From the NCBI GenBank assembly GCA_003387805.1, contig QGSR01000013.1:1-16190 (forward strand): a stretch of 16,190 nt of DNA, given 5' to 3'. Origin of the DNA: Bacillota bacterium. Lineage in GTDB: Bacteria; Bacillota; Limnochordia; Limnochordales; ZCTH02-B6. This document shows positions 1 to 7,219 of this stretch, in pieces. A program made the position numbers and the translations under genes. The first letter of the stretch is position 1, and each line of letters starts with the position of its first letter. The notes beneath the pieces were generated by a model that was given only the letters and a program-made list of their open reading frames with translations, did not search any database and was not told the DNA's origin.

Positions 1-2
1 TC

Positions 3-494
3 GGCCCGCTGCTGCCGTTCGTCGCGGAGCAGCGCCTGGGCCTGGACGCCGCGGGCTACGGATTCTTGCTTTCCAGCATGACCGTGGGCACGCTGGCGGG
101 GGCCGTGGGCATGTCGGTGGCCGGCGCGCGCATTCGCCGCGGCATCGCCGTCCTTTGGAGCCTGGTCGTCATCGGCCTGGCGCTGCTGGCCGTAGGCGGG
201 CTGACCGTCGTGGCACCGGTGGTGGCCGCCTTCGTCGTCATGGGCGTGGCCCTCTCCGTCGCCAACGTCTGCGCCAGCACGCTGTTCCAGACGCGGGTGC
301 CGAGGGAGATCCAAGGGCGGGTGTTCGCGGTGCGCAGCTCCATCTCGCAAGCCGCGGGGCCGCTGGCCCTGGCTCTGGTGGGCGCGCTGTCGGCTTCGGT
401 CGCGCCCCACGTGATTTTGGTCGTCAGCGGCGTCATCGTCGTCGGGGGCGGGCTTCTGGGCTACGCGGTGCCGGGTTTGGCCGCCGCGGAGTAA
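3..494 (+). CDS. MFS transporter, C-terminal part (cut by window edge)
   Basis: The reading frame is open from base 3 and ends at TAA 492-494, so only the C-terminal ~163 residues of a major facilitator superfamily permease are present. The visible part has four to five hydrophobic helices rich in Gly, Ala and Val. A loop with the pattern QTRVPREIQGRVFAV joins two of them and resembles the cytoplasmic loop of MFS_3 / EntS-type exporters, which usually have about 400-420 residues and 12 helices. The substrate cannot be told from this fragment. An internal ATG at 78 exists, but the hydrophobic sequence continues upstream of it, so it is not the start. A GC-rich hairpin (500-515) follows the stop, and the next gene is convergent. 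Family assignment is fairly secure; the role (efflux of a small molecule) is inferred. Confidence 0.8.
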   Translation, partial: GPLLPFVAEQRLGLDAAGYGFLLSSMTVGTLAGAVGMSVAGARIRRGIAVLWSLVVIGLALLAVGGLTVVAPVVAAFVVMGVALSVANVCASTLFQTRVPREIQGRVFAVRSSISQAAGPLALALVGALSASVAPHVILVVSGVIVVGGGLLGYAVPGLAAAE

Positions 495-499
495 GCCGT

Positions 500-515
500 G
501 GGGCGCCGTCGCCCC
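500..515. terminator. Hairpin between convergent MFS gene and terC remnant
   Basis: GGGGCG (500-505) pairs with CGCCCC (510-515) around a CCGT loop, 6 nt after the MFS stop and 25 nt past the terC remnant stop on the other strand. There is no T-run on either side, so it may end or stabilise transcripts in both directions but is not a canonical intrinsic terminator. Confidence 0.4.
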
Positions 516-540
516 GTGCAGCGTCCGGCGCCGCGCCCGG

Positions 541-843
541 TCAGCGTTCGCGCACGCCGCCCGGTACCCGGGCGGACGCCGGCGCGGGCAAGAGCAGCGA
601 CGCGCCCACGGTCACGGCCAAGACGCCGCCGATGACGCCCAGCGACGCCGCGGGCGGCACGGTGACGACCGGCGACAACAGCATCTTGGCGCCGACGAAG
701 GTCAATATCAGCGCGAGGCCCGCCTTCAGGAAGCGCAGCCTGCCCATGACGTCGGCCAGAAGGAAGTACATGGACCGCAGGCCCAAGATGGCGAACACGT
801 TGGACGTGTAAACGAGGAACGGGTCCGTCGTAATGGTCGTGAT
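541..843 (-). pseudogene. terC: terC family membrane protein remnant (5'-truncated)
   Basis: On the minus strand the frame ending at TGA 543-541 encodes the C-terminal ~100 residues of a TerC-family integral membrane protein (Alx/TerC, linked to Mn2+ export and tellurite resistance). The diagnostic stretch is TTDPFLVYTSNVFAILGLR followed by YFLLADVMGRLRFLKAGLALILTFVGAKMLL and a last helix. Intact family members have about 300-330 residues and this motif lies in their last third. Upstream of the ITTDP segment (about 843) the frame stays open, but its residues no longer look like TerC and no start codon with a good RBS precedes it. A GTG at 798 could start an 85-residue peptide, but it lies inside the conserved motif. 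I read this as a gene whose first ~70% was lost at a junction just upstream of the osmolyte transporter operon. Confidence 0.7.
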
Positions 844-932
844 TCGAGAGCGAAAATTTTTTGCAGGGGAGTCGCTGCCCGGGTGGAAGGCCTTACTAGA
901 AAAGTTTAGGTTTCTCTCGGAGATGAACGTCC
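844..932 (+). promoter_or_regulatory. Leader and presumed promoter region of the osmolyte ABC operon
   Basis: This 89-base gap is clearly more AT-rich than its surroundings (runs of A and T at 853-862 and 898-915), as expected for a promoter. No convincing paired -35/-10 could be assigned: TTGCAG 861-866 and TACTAG 894-899 are 27 bp apart. GGAG at 919-922 is the ribosome binding site, 10 nt before the GTG at 933. Confidence 0.4.
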
Positions 933-1577
933 GTGGGCGTGTTCGTGGATGCGGTCCGCTACATCGCTGCCAACAGCGACCGCTTTCTTGAGGCGTTGGG
1001 CATTCACGTCGGGCTGGCCCTGGCGGCGCTGGGTCTGGGCGTGCTCATCGGCGTCCCGCTGGGCATCTGGGCGGCCCGCTCCCGCATCGTCAGCAGCGTG
1101 TCCCTGAACGTGCTGGGCGTTTTGCGGGTTGTTCCGAGCCTGGCCGTGCTGGTGCTGGTGTTTCCGTATCTGGGCCTAGGCTTCCGCACGGCTCTGGTCG
1201 CGCTGACCGTGCTGGCCGCGCCGCCCGTCCTCATCAACACCTACGTCGCTTACCGGGACGTGGACCCGGCGGTGGTGGAGGCGGCGGTGGGCATGGGCAT
1301 GACGCGCGGGCAGATTCTGCGCTGGATTGAAACGCCTTTGGCTTTGCCCGTCGTGCTGACGGGCGTTCGCACGGCCGCCGGAGAAGTGGTGGCCAGCGCC
1401 ACCTTGGCGGCGTTCATCGGCGGCGGCGGCATGGGCGAATTTATTGTCAACGGATTGGCGGTGAACAACGTGGCGTTGCTTTTGGTTGGCGCCGTGCCCG
1501 TCGCCCTGCTGGCCCTGCTCTTCGAGGGCGTGCTGGCCGTTCCCGAGCACTTGGCCCGCCGGCGCGTCACTTCGTAG
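933..1577 (+). CDS. Glycine betaine/choline-type ABC transporter permease (first)
   Basis: A 214-residue membrane permease of the OpuB/OpuC/OsmU class of osmoprotectant importers, about the usual family length (210-220). It has roughly five to six hydrophobic segments. The EAA loop that contacts the ATPase is visible around residues 112-146 (VEAAVGMGMTRGQILRWIE, then PLALPVVLTGVR). A glycine-rich segment, AAFIGGGGMGEFIVNG, before the last helices is typical of this family. The GTG start at 933 is chosen because GGAG lies 10 nt upstream; the nearby ATG at 923 is in another frame. It is the first gene of the operon permease-binding protein-ATPase-permease, and the second permease (3799) would complete a heterodimeric channel. 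Family assignment is strong; the exact substrate (betaine, choline, carnitine, proline betaine) cannot be read from it. Confidence 0.9.
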   Translation: MGVFVDAVRYIAANSDRFLEALGIHVGLALAALGLGVLIGVPLGIWAARSRIVSSVSLNVLGVLRVVPSLAVLVLVFPYLGLGFRTALVALTVLAAPPVLINTYVAYRDVDPAVVEAAVGMGMTRGQILRWIETPLALPVVLTGVRTAAGEVVASATLAAFIGGGGMGEFIVNGLAVNNVALLLVGAVPVALLALLFEGVLAVPEHLARRRVTS

Positions 1578-1644
1578 CGCGCGGCGGCCGTGCCGTGTTG
1601 TCGGGGGCTGCACCGTCGCAATCCGAACCAGGGGGGCAGAAAAC

Positions 1645-2586
1645 ATGTCAGTCGGCACACTGTACTTGCGGACGTTTCGTCACGCCGGGGCGCGCCTTGC
1701 GGCCGCGGCCCTGCTCGCGTTTTTGACGCTGGCTGCGGGTTCGGCCGCGGTTTGGGCTCAGCCCGAATCGGCGCCGGTCATCCGCATCGGCTCAAAAAAT
1801 TTCACGGAGCAGTTGCTCCTGGGTGAGATCTACGCCTTGCTGCTGGAGGAACACGGCTACCGGGTGGAGCGGCGGCTCAACCTGGCCGGCACGCTGGTGG
1901 CCCACCAGGCTCTGGTGCACGGGGAGATTGATCTGTACCCCGAGTACACGGGCACGGGCTTGTTCAACATGCTGAACCTGGAGCCCATGTCCGACGCCGA
2001 GGCGGTGTACAACGCCGTCAAGCAAGGCTACGAGGAAAACTGGGACCTCATCTGGCTCGATCCCGCGCCCATGAACAACACGCAGGCCATCGCGGTCACC
2101 AGGGCTACAGCGGAGAAATACGACATGTACACGCTGTCGCGCATGGCCGAGGTGGCGCCCGAACTGGTGATGGCCGCAGTGCCGGAGTTCACCGAGCGGC
2201 CCGACGGCCTGAAGGGACTTCAGGAAGTGTACGGCGGCTTTGAGTTCAGGGCCGTGCGGCTGGTGGACTTCGGCATCAAGTATCGCGTGCTGCTGCAGGG
2301 CCAGGCCGACGTTACCGTGGCCTTCGGCACCGACGGCGAAATCATCGGCCACGACCTGGTGGTCATGGAGGACGACAAAGGCCTGTGGCCGCCTTACCAG
2401 GTGGCGCCGGTGGTGCGCAAAGAGCTGCTGGAGCGGGCGCCGGAGATCGCGGACATCTTGAACAGTGTTCAGCCGTACCTGACCGACGAAACAGCCCAGC
2501 GGCTCAACTGGGAAGTGGACGGCAACCGCCGGGAATACACGAGAGTGGCCCGGGAGTTCTTGCAGGAGATCGGTTTGATTCGCTGA
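1645..2586 (+). CDS. Osmoprotectant ABC transporter substrate-binding protein
   Basis: A 313-residue extracytoplasmic binding protein of the OpuBC/OpuCC/OsmF (OpuAC-like) family. The N terminus has a basic region, a hydrophobic core (residues ~17-35) and a likely signal peptidase I site after VWA38. The mature protein opens with IRIGSKNFTEQLLLGEIYA and continues with the family signature DLYPEYTGTGL near residue 97, which helps build the quaternary-amine pocket. ATG 1645 is chosen because AGGGGGG lies 8 nt upstream and it gives a proper signal peptide; the frame is open back to 1486, but that part overlaps the permease gene and looks non-coding. It lacks a lipobox cysteine, which is unusual for a Gram-positive binding protein, so it may be held by an uncleaved signal anchor or the cell may have an outer membrane. 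Two strong hairpins follow the gene. Confidence 0.9.
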   Translation: MSVGTLYLRTFRHAGARLAAAALLAFLTLAAGSAAVWAQPESAPVIRIGSKNFTEQLLLGEIYALLLEEHGYRVERRLNLAGTLVAHQALVHGEIDLYPEYTGTGLFNMLNLEPMSDAEAVYNAVKQGYEENWDLIWLDPAPMNNTQAIAVTRATAEKYDMYTLSRMAEVAPELVMAAVPEFTERPDGLKGLQEVYGGFEFRAVRLVDFGIKYRVLLQGQADVTVAFGTDGEIIGHDLVVMEDDKGLWPPYQVAPVVRKELLERAPEIADILNSVQPYLTDETAQRLNWEVDGNRREYTRVAREFLQEIGLIR

Positions 2587-2597
2587 CGCCCCGGGCG

Positions 2598-2676
2598 CGG
2601 GAGCCGGCCGGCTCGGCCGAGGCTCCCGGTGCGGGAGAGGCGGGGGACGACGGGGCGCGGCCGCCGGCCGGCCCCG
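2598..2676 (+). other. Two tandem GC-rich hairpins between binding-protein and ATPase genes
   Basis: Hairpin 1: CGGGAGCC (2598-2605) pairs with GGCTCCCG (2621-2628), extended inside by GGCCG/CGGCC. Hairpin 2: CGGGGC (2651-2656) pairs with GCCCCG (2671-2676), extended inside by CGGCC/GGCCG. Neither has a T-run. In other importers, hairpins placed just after the binding-protein gene protect its mRNA and give it higher dosage than the membrane subunits; that role is inferred here from position. Confidence 0.55.
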
Positions 2677-2722
2677 TTCCCGCCTTGTTCGCCACGGGGC
2701 TGCTTCAACGGGGTGACATTGC

Positions 2723-3802
2723 GTGGAACCGGCCATCGTCCTTGACCGGGTGTCGAAGACGTTTCCCGGCGCCGCTGCGCCTGCCGTGGCCGGCTGCAGC
2801 TTGACGGTGCACGCGGGCGAGCTGCTGGTGGTGCTGGGGTCTTCCGGGAGCGGCAAAACGACGCTCTTGAAAATGATCAATCGCATTCACGAGCCCACGG
2901 CCGGCCGCATCGTGGTCAACGGGCGGGACGTGCTGCACACGCCCGTCACGGAGCTGCGGCGCGGCATCGGCTACGTCATTCAGCAGGTGGGGCTGTTCCC
3001 GCACCAGACCGTGGCCCAGAACATCGGCACCGTTCCCCGCATTCTCGGCTGGGATCGGCGCCGCATCGCCCAGCGGGTCGATTTTCTGCTGGAGCTGATG
3101 CAGCTGCCGCCGGCGCAGTACCGGGACCGGCTGCCCCGGCAGCTTTCCGGGGGCGAGCAGCAGCGGGTGGGCATCGCCCGGGCGCTGGCCGCGGACCCGC
3201 CCATTTTGCTCATGGACGAACCGTTCGGCGCGCTGGACGCGATTACCCGGGCGGCCCTTCAGGACGAGCTGCTGGACATCCAGCGGCGCTTGAAGAAGAC
3301 CATCGTTTTCGTGACGCACGACGTGGACGAGGCGCTGAAACTGGCCGACCGCATCGTCGTCATGGAGAAAGGCCGCATCGAGCAAGCGGGCCGGCCCATC
3401 GAGCTTTTAAGCGCGCCGGCGACGCCCTTCGTGCGGCGGCTGCTGGGCGCCGACAATCTCCTCCAGCACCTGCGGGTTCTTTCCGTGCGCGACGTCATGG
3501 AGCCGAGGGCGCCTGCCCGGACGGCGGAAAGCGGACCCGCCGTCACGGCGGGCACGAACTTGCGCGACGCGTTGTCCGTCCTGCTGCAGATCCGGGGCGA
3601 ACCGGTGCCCGTCGTGGACGAAGCGGGGGCGCCCGTGGGCCAACTCCGCTGGGAGCACGTCATGGAGGCGGCGTCCGGAGGGCGCGGGGCGGCGCGGCCC
3701 GGGACTCCCGGCAGGCCCGCGGGCGGGCTCGCGGGTACAGCGGCGACGCCCCGAGCTTCCGATGAGCCGGTGCGCCGCGGGGAGGAGGCCGGCGCCGGGT
3801 GA
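2723..3802 (+). CDS. Osmoprotectant ABC transporter ATP-binding protein with CBS-like tail
   Basis: A 359-residue ATPase of the OpuCA/ProV type that powers the betaine-class importer. Visible motifs are Walker A GSSGSGKTT (39-47), Q-loop near Q87, signature LSGGEQQ (141-147), Walker B ILLMDEP (161-167), D-loop ALD and switch His199 (VTHD). Residues ~253-315 (VRDVMEP ... PVPVVDEAGAPVGQLRWEHVM) resemble one CBS unit; OpuCA proteins usually carry two CBS repeats that sense ionic strength. The last ~45 residues are Gly/Ala/Pro/Arg-rich and of low complexity, so the second CBS unit seems to be missing. GTG 2723 has GGGGTG about 8 nt upstream. The stop overlaps the next start (GTGA at 3799-3802), showing translational coupling to the second permease. 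Confidence 0.92.
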   Translation: MEPAIVLDRVSKTFPGAAAPAVAGCSLTVHAGELLVVLGSSGSGKTTLLKMINRIHEPTAGRIVVNGRDVLHTPVTELRRGIGYVIQQVGLFPHQTVAQNIGTVPRILGWDRRRIAQRVDFLLELMQLPPAQYRDRLPRQLSGGEQQRVGIARALAADPPILLMDEPFGALDAITRAALQDELLDIQRRLKKTIVFVTHDVDEALKLADRIVVMEKGRIEQAGRPIELLSAPATPFVRRLLGADNLLQHLRVLSVRDVMEPRAPARTAESGPAVTAGTNLRDALSVLLQIRGEPVPVVDEAGAPVGQLRWEHVMEAASGGRGAARPGTPGRPAGGLAGTAATPRASDEPVRRGEEAGAG

Positions 3803-4425
3803 CCTACTTGACCGAAAACTGGGACGTGGTCCTGCGGCTCACGTGGGAACATCTGTACCTGACGGGTCTGGTGCTGATCACCGCGGTCGCGCTGGCCGTA
3901 CCGCTGGGCGTCGTGCTGGCTCACTTTCGCCGGGCGACAACGCCCGCTCTGGGTCTTCTCGGCGTCGTCTACACCATTCCGAGCATGGCGCTGTTCGCGC
4001 TCCTCATCCCGGTGACGGGCCTGGGCACGAAAACCGCGGCGACGGCCCTCGTCGCGTACTCGCAGTACATTCTGGTCCGCAACACCGTGGCCGGGCTGCG
4101 GGGCGTGGATCCGGCGGTGGAGGAGGCGGCCCGGGGCATGGGCATGACCGGCTGGCAAATGCTGCGGGAGGTGCGCCTGCCGCTGGCCTTGCCCGTCATC
4201 CTCGCCGGCGTGCGGGTGGCCGCGGTGACGGTTATCGGCATGGCCAGTCTCGCGGCCTGGATCAACGCCGGGGGCCTGGGCGTCTTGCTGTTTCAGGGGC
4301 TTTATCAGTACCACCCGGTGAAGATGTGGACGGGCACCGTCCTCATCGGGGCCATCGCTCTGGCCGTCAACCGCGTCCTGCTCATCCTCGAAACGAAGGC
4401 CCGGCACTGGGCCGGGGCGGGCTGA
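3799..4425 (+). CDS. Glycine betaine/choline-type ABC transporter permease (second)
   Basis: A 208-residue permease paralogous to the one at 933. The two share the EAA block (here VEEAARGMGMTGWQMLREV, then RLPLALPVILAGVR), the LGVVYTIPSMALFALLIP segment typical of OpuCB/OpuCD/YehY proteins, and a Gly-rich stretch before the last helices (AAWINAGGLGVLLFQGLY). It starts at GTG 3799, overlapping the ATPase stop by four bases, so translation is coupled. Together with the first permease it should form the membrane channel of the importer. The operon ends here: a hairpin lies at 4455-4471 and the next gene is convergent. Confidence 0.9.
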   Translation: MTYLTENWDVVLRLTWEHLYLTGLVLITAVALAVPLGVVLAHFRRATTPALGLLGVVYTIPSMALFALLIPVTGLGTKTAATALVAYSQYILVRNTVAGLRGVDPAVEEAARGMGMTGWQMLREVRLPLALPVILAGVRVAAVTVIGMASLAAWINAGGLGVLLFQGLYQYHPVKMWTGTVLIGAIALAVNRVLLILETKARHWAGAG

Positions 4426-4454
4426 GGGAACGGAGTCAGGGGCCGGCCTTAGAA

Positions 4455-4471
4455 GGCGGCCGCCGGCCGCC
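4455..4471. terminator. Hairpin between convergent permease and HD-GYP genes
   Basis: GGCGGCC (4455-4461) pairs with GGCCGCC (4465-4471) around a GCC loop, 30 nt after the permease stop and 8 nt past the HD-GYP stop. On the minus strand it is followed by TTCT, on the plus strand by no T-run. It may be a weak bidirectional terminator. Confidence 0.4.
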
Positions 4472-4478
4472 CACGCCG

Positions 4479-5462
4479 TCATCCTTCCGCGGCCAGACGG
4501 GGAAAGCCGCCTTCGGCGGCCGGTTCGAGTGCCTCGCCCCCTAGGCCGCCGCCCTCTACCCAGCGGACCAAGGCGTCCACGATCCGAGGATCCCACTGCG
4601 TCCCTTTGCCTTCCTGCAGGCGGCGCAACGCCTCCTCCAGGGGCAGGCGGGGCCGGTAGGCCCGGTCCGACGTCATCGCGTCGAACGCGTCCGCGACGGC
4701 CAAGATGCGGGCGTCCAGCGGAATCTCCTCGGCCCGCAGCCCGTCGGGGTAGCCTTTGCCGTCCATGCGCTCGTGGTGGTAGCGGACCGCGTCCAACAGC
4801 GGGAGGTACTGCTCCACCAGCGCCACGATCTTCGCGGACTCCACCGGGTGCTGCTGAATGACGCGGAATTCTTCGGGCGTCAGCTTGTCCGGTTTGTTCA
4901 GGATGTGTTCGGGAACCGCGAGTTTGCCCACGTCGTGGAGGAGGGCGGCCCAGCGGATGCGCTCCACCCGCTCGGGCGGCAGTTTCAGCTCCCGGGCGAT
5001 GGCCACCGCGTACTCGGCCACTTTCGTGGAGTGCTGGGCCGTGTAGCTGTCCTTGGCGTCAATGGCCTGCACGAAGGCCCGGATCGTCTGTTCGTTGACC
5101 CGGCCCAGGGCCTCGATGCGCTGGCGGAGGGCGGTGCTGAGGCCGCCCGTCAGGGCGCCGATGGCGGTGAAGACGGCCATGCGGATCAGCCAGCTCTGCA
5201 GCGGCTGGGGAATGCCCGCGGCCACATCCCGGGGCATCAGGGGGCCGCACAGCAGACCGGCCACGACGCCCACCGCGATGCCGCCCGGGAGGCCGTGGAC
5301 GTAGCCGCCCAGCACGACCGGGATGTAGAACAGGTGAGGGAACACGTTGACGGTGCCGCCGGTCTTGTAGGTTGCGCCCGTGGCCACGGCCAGCGTCACC
5401 AGCACGGCCAAACTGCCCCACGGGGAATTGGGCTCGAGAACGACCCGCCGCAGTCCGGTCAT
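4479..5462 (-). CDS. Membrane-anchored HD-GYP domain protein (c-di-GMP phosphodiesterase type)
   Basis: A 327-residue protein with about three to four N-terminal membrane segments (residues ~16-112, including GYVHGLPGGIAVGVVAGLLCGPLMP) and a short coiled linker (~112-125). The HD-GYP domain follows (~127-305). Metal and catalytic motifs are present: His144, HD 176-177 with Lys180 (LLHDVGK), His205 (QQHP), His229-His230 (HHERMDGKGYPDGL, with the full GYP element at 237-239) and VADAFDAMTSDRAYR. Such proteins hydrolyse c-di-GMP to pGpG or GMP at the inner face of the membrane. The N-terminal region probably senses something in or near the membrane; it is not a PAS or GAF domain. ATG 5462 has GGAGGG 6 nt upstream. 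The gene stands alone, facing the transporter operon; what it regulates is unknown. The ~14-residue C-terminal tail is Gly/Glu-rich. Confidence 0.93.
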   Translation of the reverse strand: MTGLRRVVLEPNSPWGSLAVLVTLAVATGATYKTGGTVNVFPHLFYIPVVLGGYVHGLPGGIAVGVVAGLLCGPLMPRDVAAGIPQPLQSWLIRMAVFTAIGALTGGLSTALRQRIEALGRVNEQTIRAFVQAIDAKDSYTAQHSTKVAEYAVAIARELKLPPERVERIRWAALLHDVGKLAVPEHILNKPDKLTPEEFRVIQQHPVESAKIVALVEQYLPLLDAVRYHHERMDGKGYPDGLRAEEIPLDARILAVADAFDAMTSDRAYRPRLPLEEALRRLQEGKGTQWDPRIVDALVRWVEGGGLGGEALEPAAEGGFPRLAAEG

Positions 5463-5579
5463 GGCAATCCCTCCCGGGCACCGAATTTGAATTCCGGTTC
5501 TCCATGAACTTTGAAAATTCTTTGAGCCCTTCGTCCTGGGGGCGGAAGTTTTTGACAGGGGGGTGAAGCTGCCCCGACC

Positions 5580-5648
5580 GGGGGGGTGGGGCGGGGGGGC
5601 GCCCGGCGGCCGCTGGCCCCCCGCCGCCCGCCGCCCGTCGCCCGCCCA
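5580..5648. other. G-quadruplex-capable tract on both strands
   Basis: On the plus strand G-runs of 7, 4 and 7 (5580-5599) are separated by single bases. On the minus strand the C-runs at 5617-5648 become five or more G-runs of at least three separated by 2-3 bases. The minus-strand run would lie in the 3' end of the serine hydrolase transcript, right after the hairpin at 5650-5685. It could stall polymerase or protect RNA; folding is inferred from the pattern only. Confidence 0.5.
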
Positions 5649-5649
5649 A

Positions 5650-5685
5650 GGACCGGCCGGATTCCCCGGGGAACCCGGCCGGTCC
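5650..5685 (-). terminator. Large palindromic hairpin after the serine hydrolase gene
   Basis: Eleven perfect base pairs (5650-5660 with 5675-5685; arm GGACCGGCCGG) enclose a second palindrome TTCCCCGGGGAA (5662-5673), so nearly all 36 bases can pair. It lies 30 nt past the stop of the minus-strand serine hydrolase gene. There is no T-run beyond it; instead the G-run tract follows. The likely role is transcript 3' end formation or protection. Confidence 0.55.
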
Positions 5686-5714
5686 GGTGCAGCGTTTCGT
5701 CGGAGGGCGGACGC

Positions 5715-6980
5715 TCAGCGGGCGTCCAGGTCCCGCAGCGCTTTCAGCAGTCCGCTGTAGAGCGTATAAAACGTCACCTCGTCCAGCGCCTGCTCGGGGT
5801 TGTTCCAGGTGGCGCTGACGATGTACGGCGTGCCGGAATGGCTGACCACCAGGGTGGTATAGTTCAGCACGCCGGGCTCGGAACCGCCTTTGAACGCGAC
5901 GTAGCTCCAGTCGCCGGGGTCCGCGACGCCCGGGTTGACCGACATGAAGGGCAGGTCGTGCACGTAGGCCATGAGGTTGGCCAGTTCGCCGACGGTGAAG
6001 TACCACTCGACGTCCAGCGCCGTCGGTTCGGGACTCAGGTCGCTCACCGCCGGCAGGGGCCGCCGCGCCAGCTCGGCCAGGAGAGCCCGCCGTCCCGCCA
6101 CGTCGGCGTTCCGCCACGCTTCGAGCAAGTCCTCGTTGCCGGCCGCCTTCAGCACGAAAGCTTCCCGGGTGCTCAACAGCGGCACGTTGCGCGGGGCGTA
6201 GCGTTCCACCGCGGCGCGCCCGGCGGCCCGCAGCAGCGCGTCGGTGGCGGTGTTGTCGCTGATGGAAATCATGAGCGTGGCCAGCGCCTGGACGGTCATG
6301 GGCGTGCCCGGCGGCCAGTCCTGGAGGATTCCCGTCGGAAGGCTGACGTCCTGCTCTTCGAGCACGATGACGTCGCCCCACGACCGCATGCCCGCCGCGA
6401 CCTGATCCTTCAGCGCGGCCAAGATGGCCAGCTTGAACGCCGAGCCCACGGCCAGGGGCGTGTCGGCGTTGACGGCCGCCAGCACGCCGCCGTCGGTGAC
6501 GACGATGAGGCTGACCTGGCCGGGCAGCGTTTGGAAGTCCGCCAGCACCGCGTCCAGCTCCGACGCCTTCGGCTCGGGCGCTCCGAACCAAATGCCGGCG
6601 ATGCGGCCGGCGGAATCCAGGAAAATCTGGGAATCGACGAAGCCCCGCTCGAACTCCAGGCGGAAGAACGGCGCCGTCCCTTCGGCGGCCACGTATGCGC
6701 CCAGCGCGGCCCGGTACTGGCCGATCATGGCGTCCATGACGGCGGGCGGCAACTCAGCCAGGAACATGTCCGTAAACCATTCCGGCTGTACGGCGTCGGA
6801 CGTGAACAGCCGTTCGTACACTTCTTCGGGCGTGACGGCTTGGGCTTGAGCGGACGCGGCGCCCGCGAAGGCGCCCGCCAATGCGCCCGCGCCCACGAGG
6901 CCCATCAGGCACACAAGAGCCCAGGGTGCCAGCCCCCCACGGGGCTGCCGGCTCCCGAGCGGTCGCTTTTGGTTTCTCAC
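5715..6980 (-). CDS. Secreted serine hydrolase, class A beta-lactamase fold with N-terminal accessory domain
   Basis: A 421-residue exported protein. The signal peptide covers residues ~1-46 (Arg-rich start, hydrophobic 18-40, AGAASAQA cleavage area). An N-terminal domain (~50-135) resembles the small NTF2/cystatin-like domains found before some beta-lactamase-like enzymes. The C-terminal domain has the three active-site motifs: S180-x-x-K183 (SAFK), S241-D-N243 (SDN) and K364-G-G (in place of KTG). The order and spacing fit class A beta-lactamases and relatives such as clavulanate-cluster Orf12, which also has a two-domain layout. No clear Glu166-type omega-loop motif was recognised, so true beta-lactamase activity is uncertain; esterase or peptidase activity is possible. 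The GTG at 6980 is chosen because AGGAGGTG lies 5 nt upstream; an upstream GTG at 7025 has no RBS. The gene is divergent from the first Crp/Fnr gene. Confidence 0.85.
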   Translation of the reverse strand: MRNQKRPLGSRQPRGGLAPWALVCLMGLVGAGALAGAFAGAASAQAQAVTPEEVYERLFTSDAVQPEWFTDMFLAELPPAVMDAMIGQYRAALGAYVAAEGTAPFFRLEFERGFVDSQIFLDSAGRIAGIWFGAPEPKASELDAVLADFQTLPGQVSLIVVTDGGVLAAVNADTPLAVGSAFKLAILAALKDQVAAGMRSWGDVIVLEEQDVSLPTGILQDWPPGTPMTVQALATLMISISDNTATDALLRAAGRAAVERYAPRNVPLLSTREAFVLKAAGNEDLLEAWRNADVAGRRALLAELARRPLPAVSDLSPEPTALDVEWYFTVGELANLMAYVHDLPFMSVNPGVADPGDWSYVAFKGGSEPGVLNYTTLVVSHSGTPYIVSATWNNPEQALDEVTFYTLYSGLLKALRDLDAR

Positions 6981-6985
6981 GACAG

Positions 6986-6993
6986 CACCTCCT
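6986..6993 (-). promoter_or_regulatory. Ribosome binding site that fixes the serine hydrolase start
   Basis: A perfect AGGAGGTG on the minus strand lies 5 nt before GTG 6980, which excludes the longer frame starting at 7025. Confidence 0.8.
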
Positions 6994-7219
6994 GGATGGT
7001 GGTGGAACTTTTTGCGGCAACGCACCTAACTTCGGCACGAGAAGCCTCCGTTTCCTGCCGGCGGGGCGGCGTTGGCGCGGGCCGCCGAGGGCCGGGTGCG
7101 GCCCCGGGGCGTTCCTGGACTTCGCGCAAGAGCACCGCTCGCCGAGGGCAAAGGTTTCGGCAGGAAGGTACGAGGGCGGGCAAGCGGGAAAGTACCATGC
7201 GGGTGCAGGGTGCAGCGAG
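6994..7219. promoter_or_regulatory. Divergent intergenic region of serine hydrolase and Crp/Fnr genes
   Basis: About 225 bases hold the two promoters. No confident -35/-10 pairs and no TCAC-type palindrome like those of the right-hand island were found. A GGGCCG/CGGCCC hairpin (7089-7104) sits in the middle. Confidence 0.3.

Noticed and set aside
861..899. TTGCAG ... TACTAG as promoter of the osmolyte operon
   Set aside because: The spacing of 27 bp is too long for a sigma-A promoter.
3259..4596. 445-residue minus-strand open frame
   Set aside because: It is opposite the ATPase and permease genes and is an artefact of high GC content with few stop codons.
5483..5500. Imperfect palindrome around GAATTC in the HD-GYP leader
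   Set aside because: Short and bulged, with no second copy or matching regulator; likely chance in an AT-rich patch.
5552..5557. Perfect TTGACA on the plus strand
   Set aside because: No -10 box follows at 16-18 bp and no plus-strand gene lies downstream before 7220.
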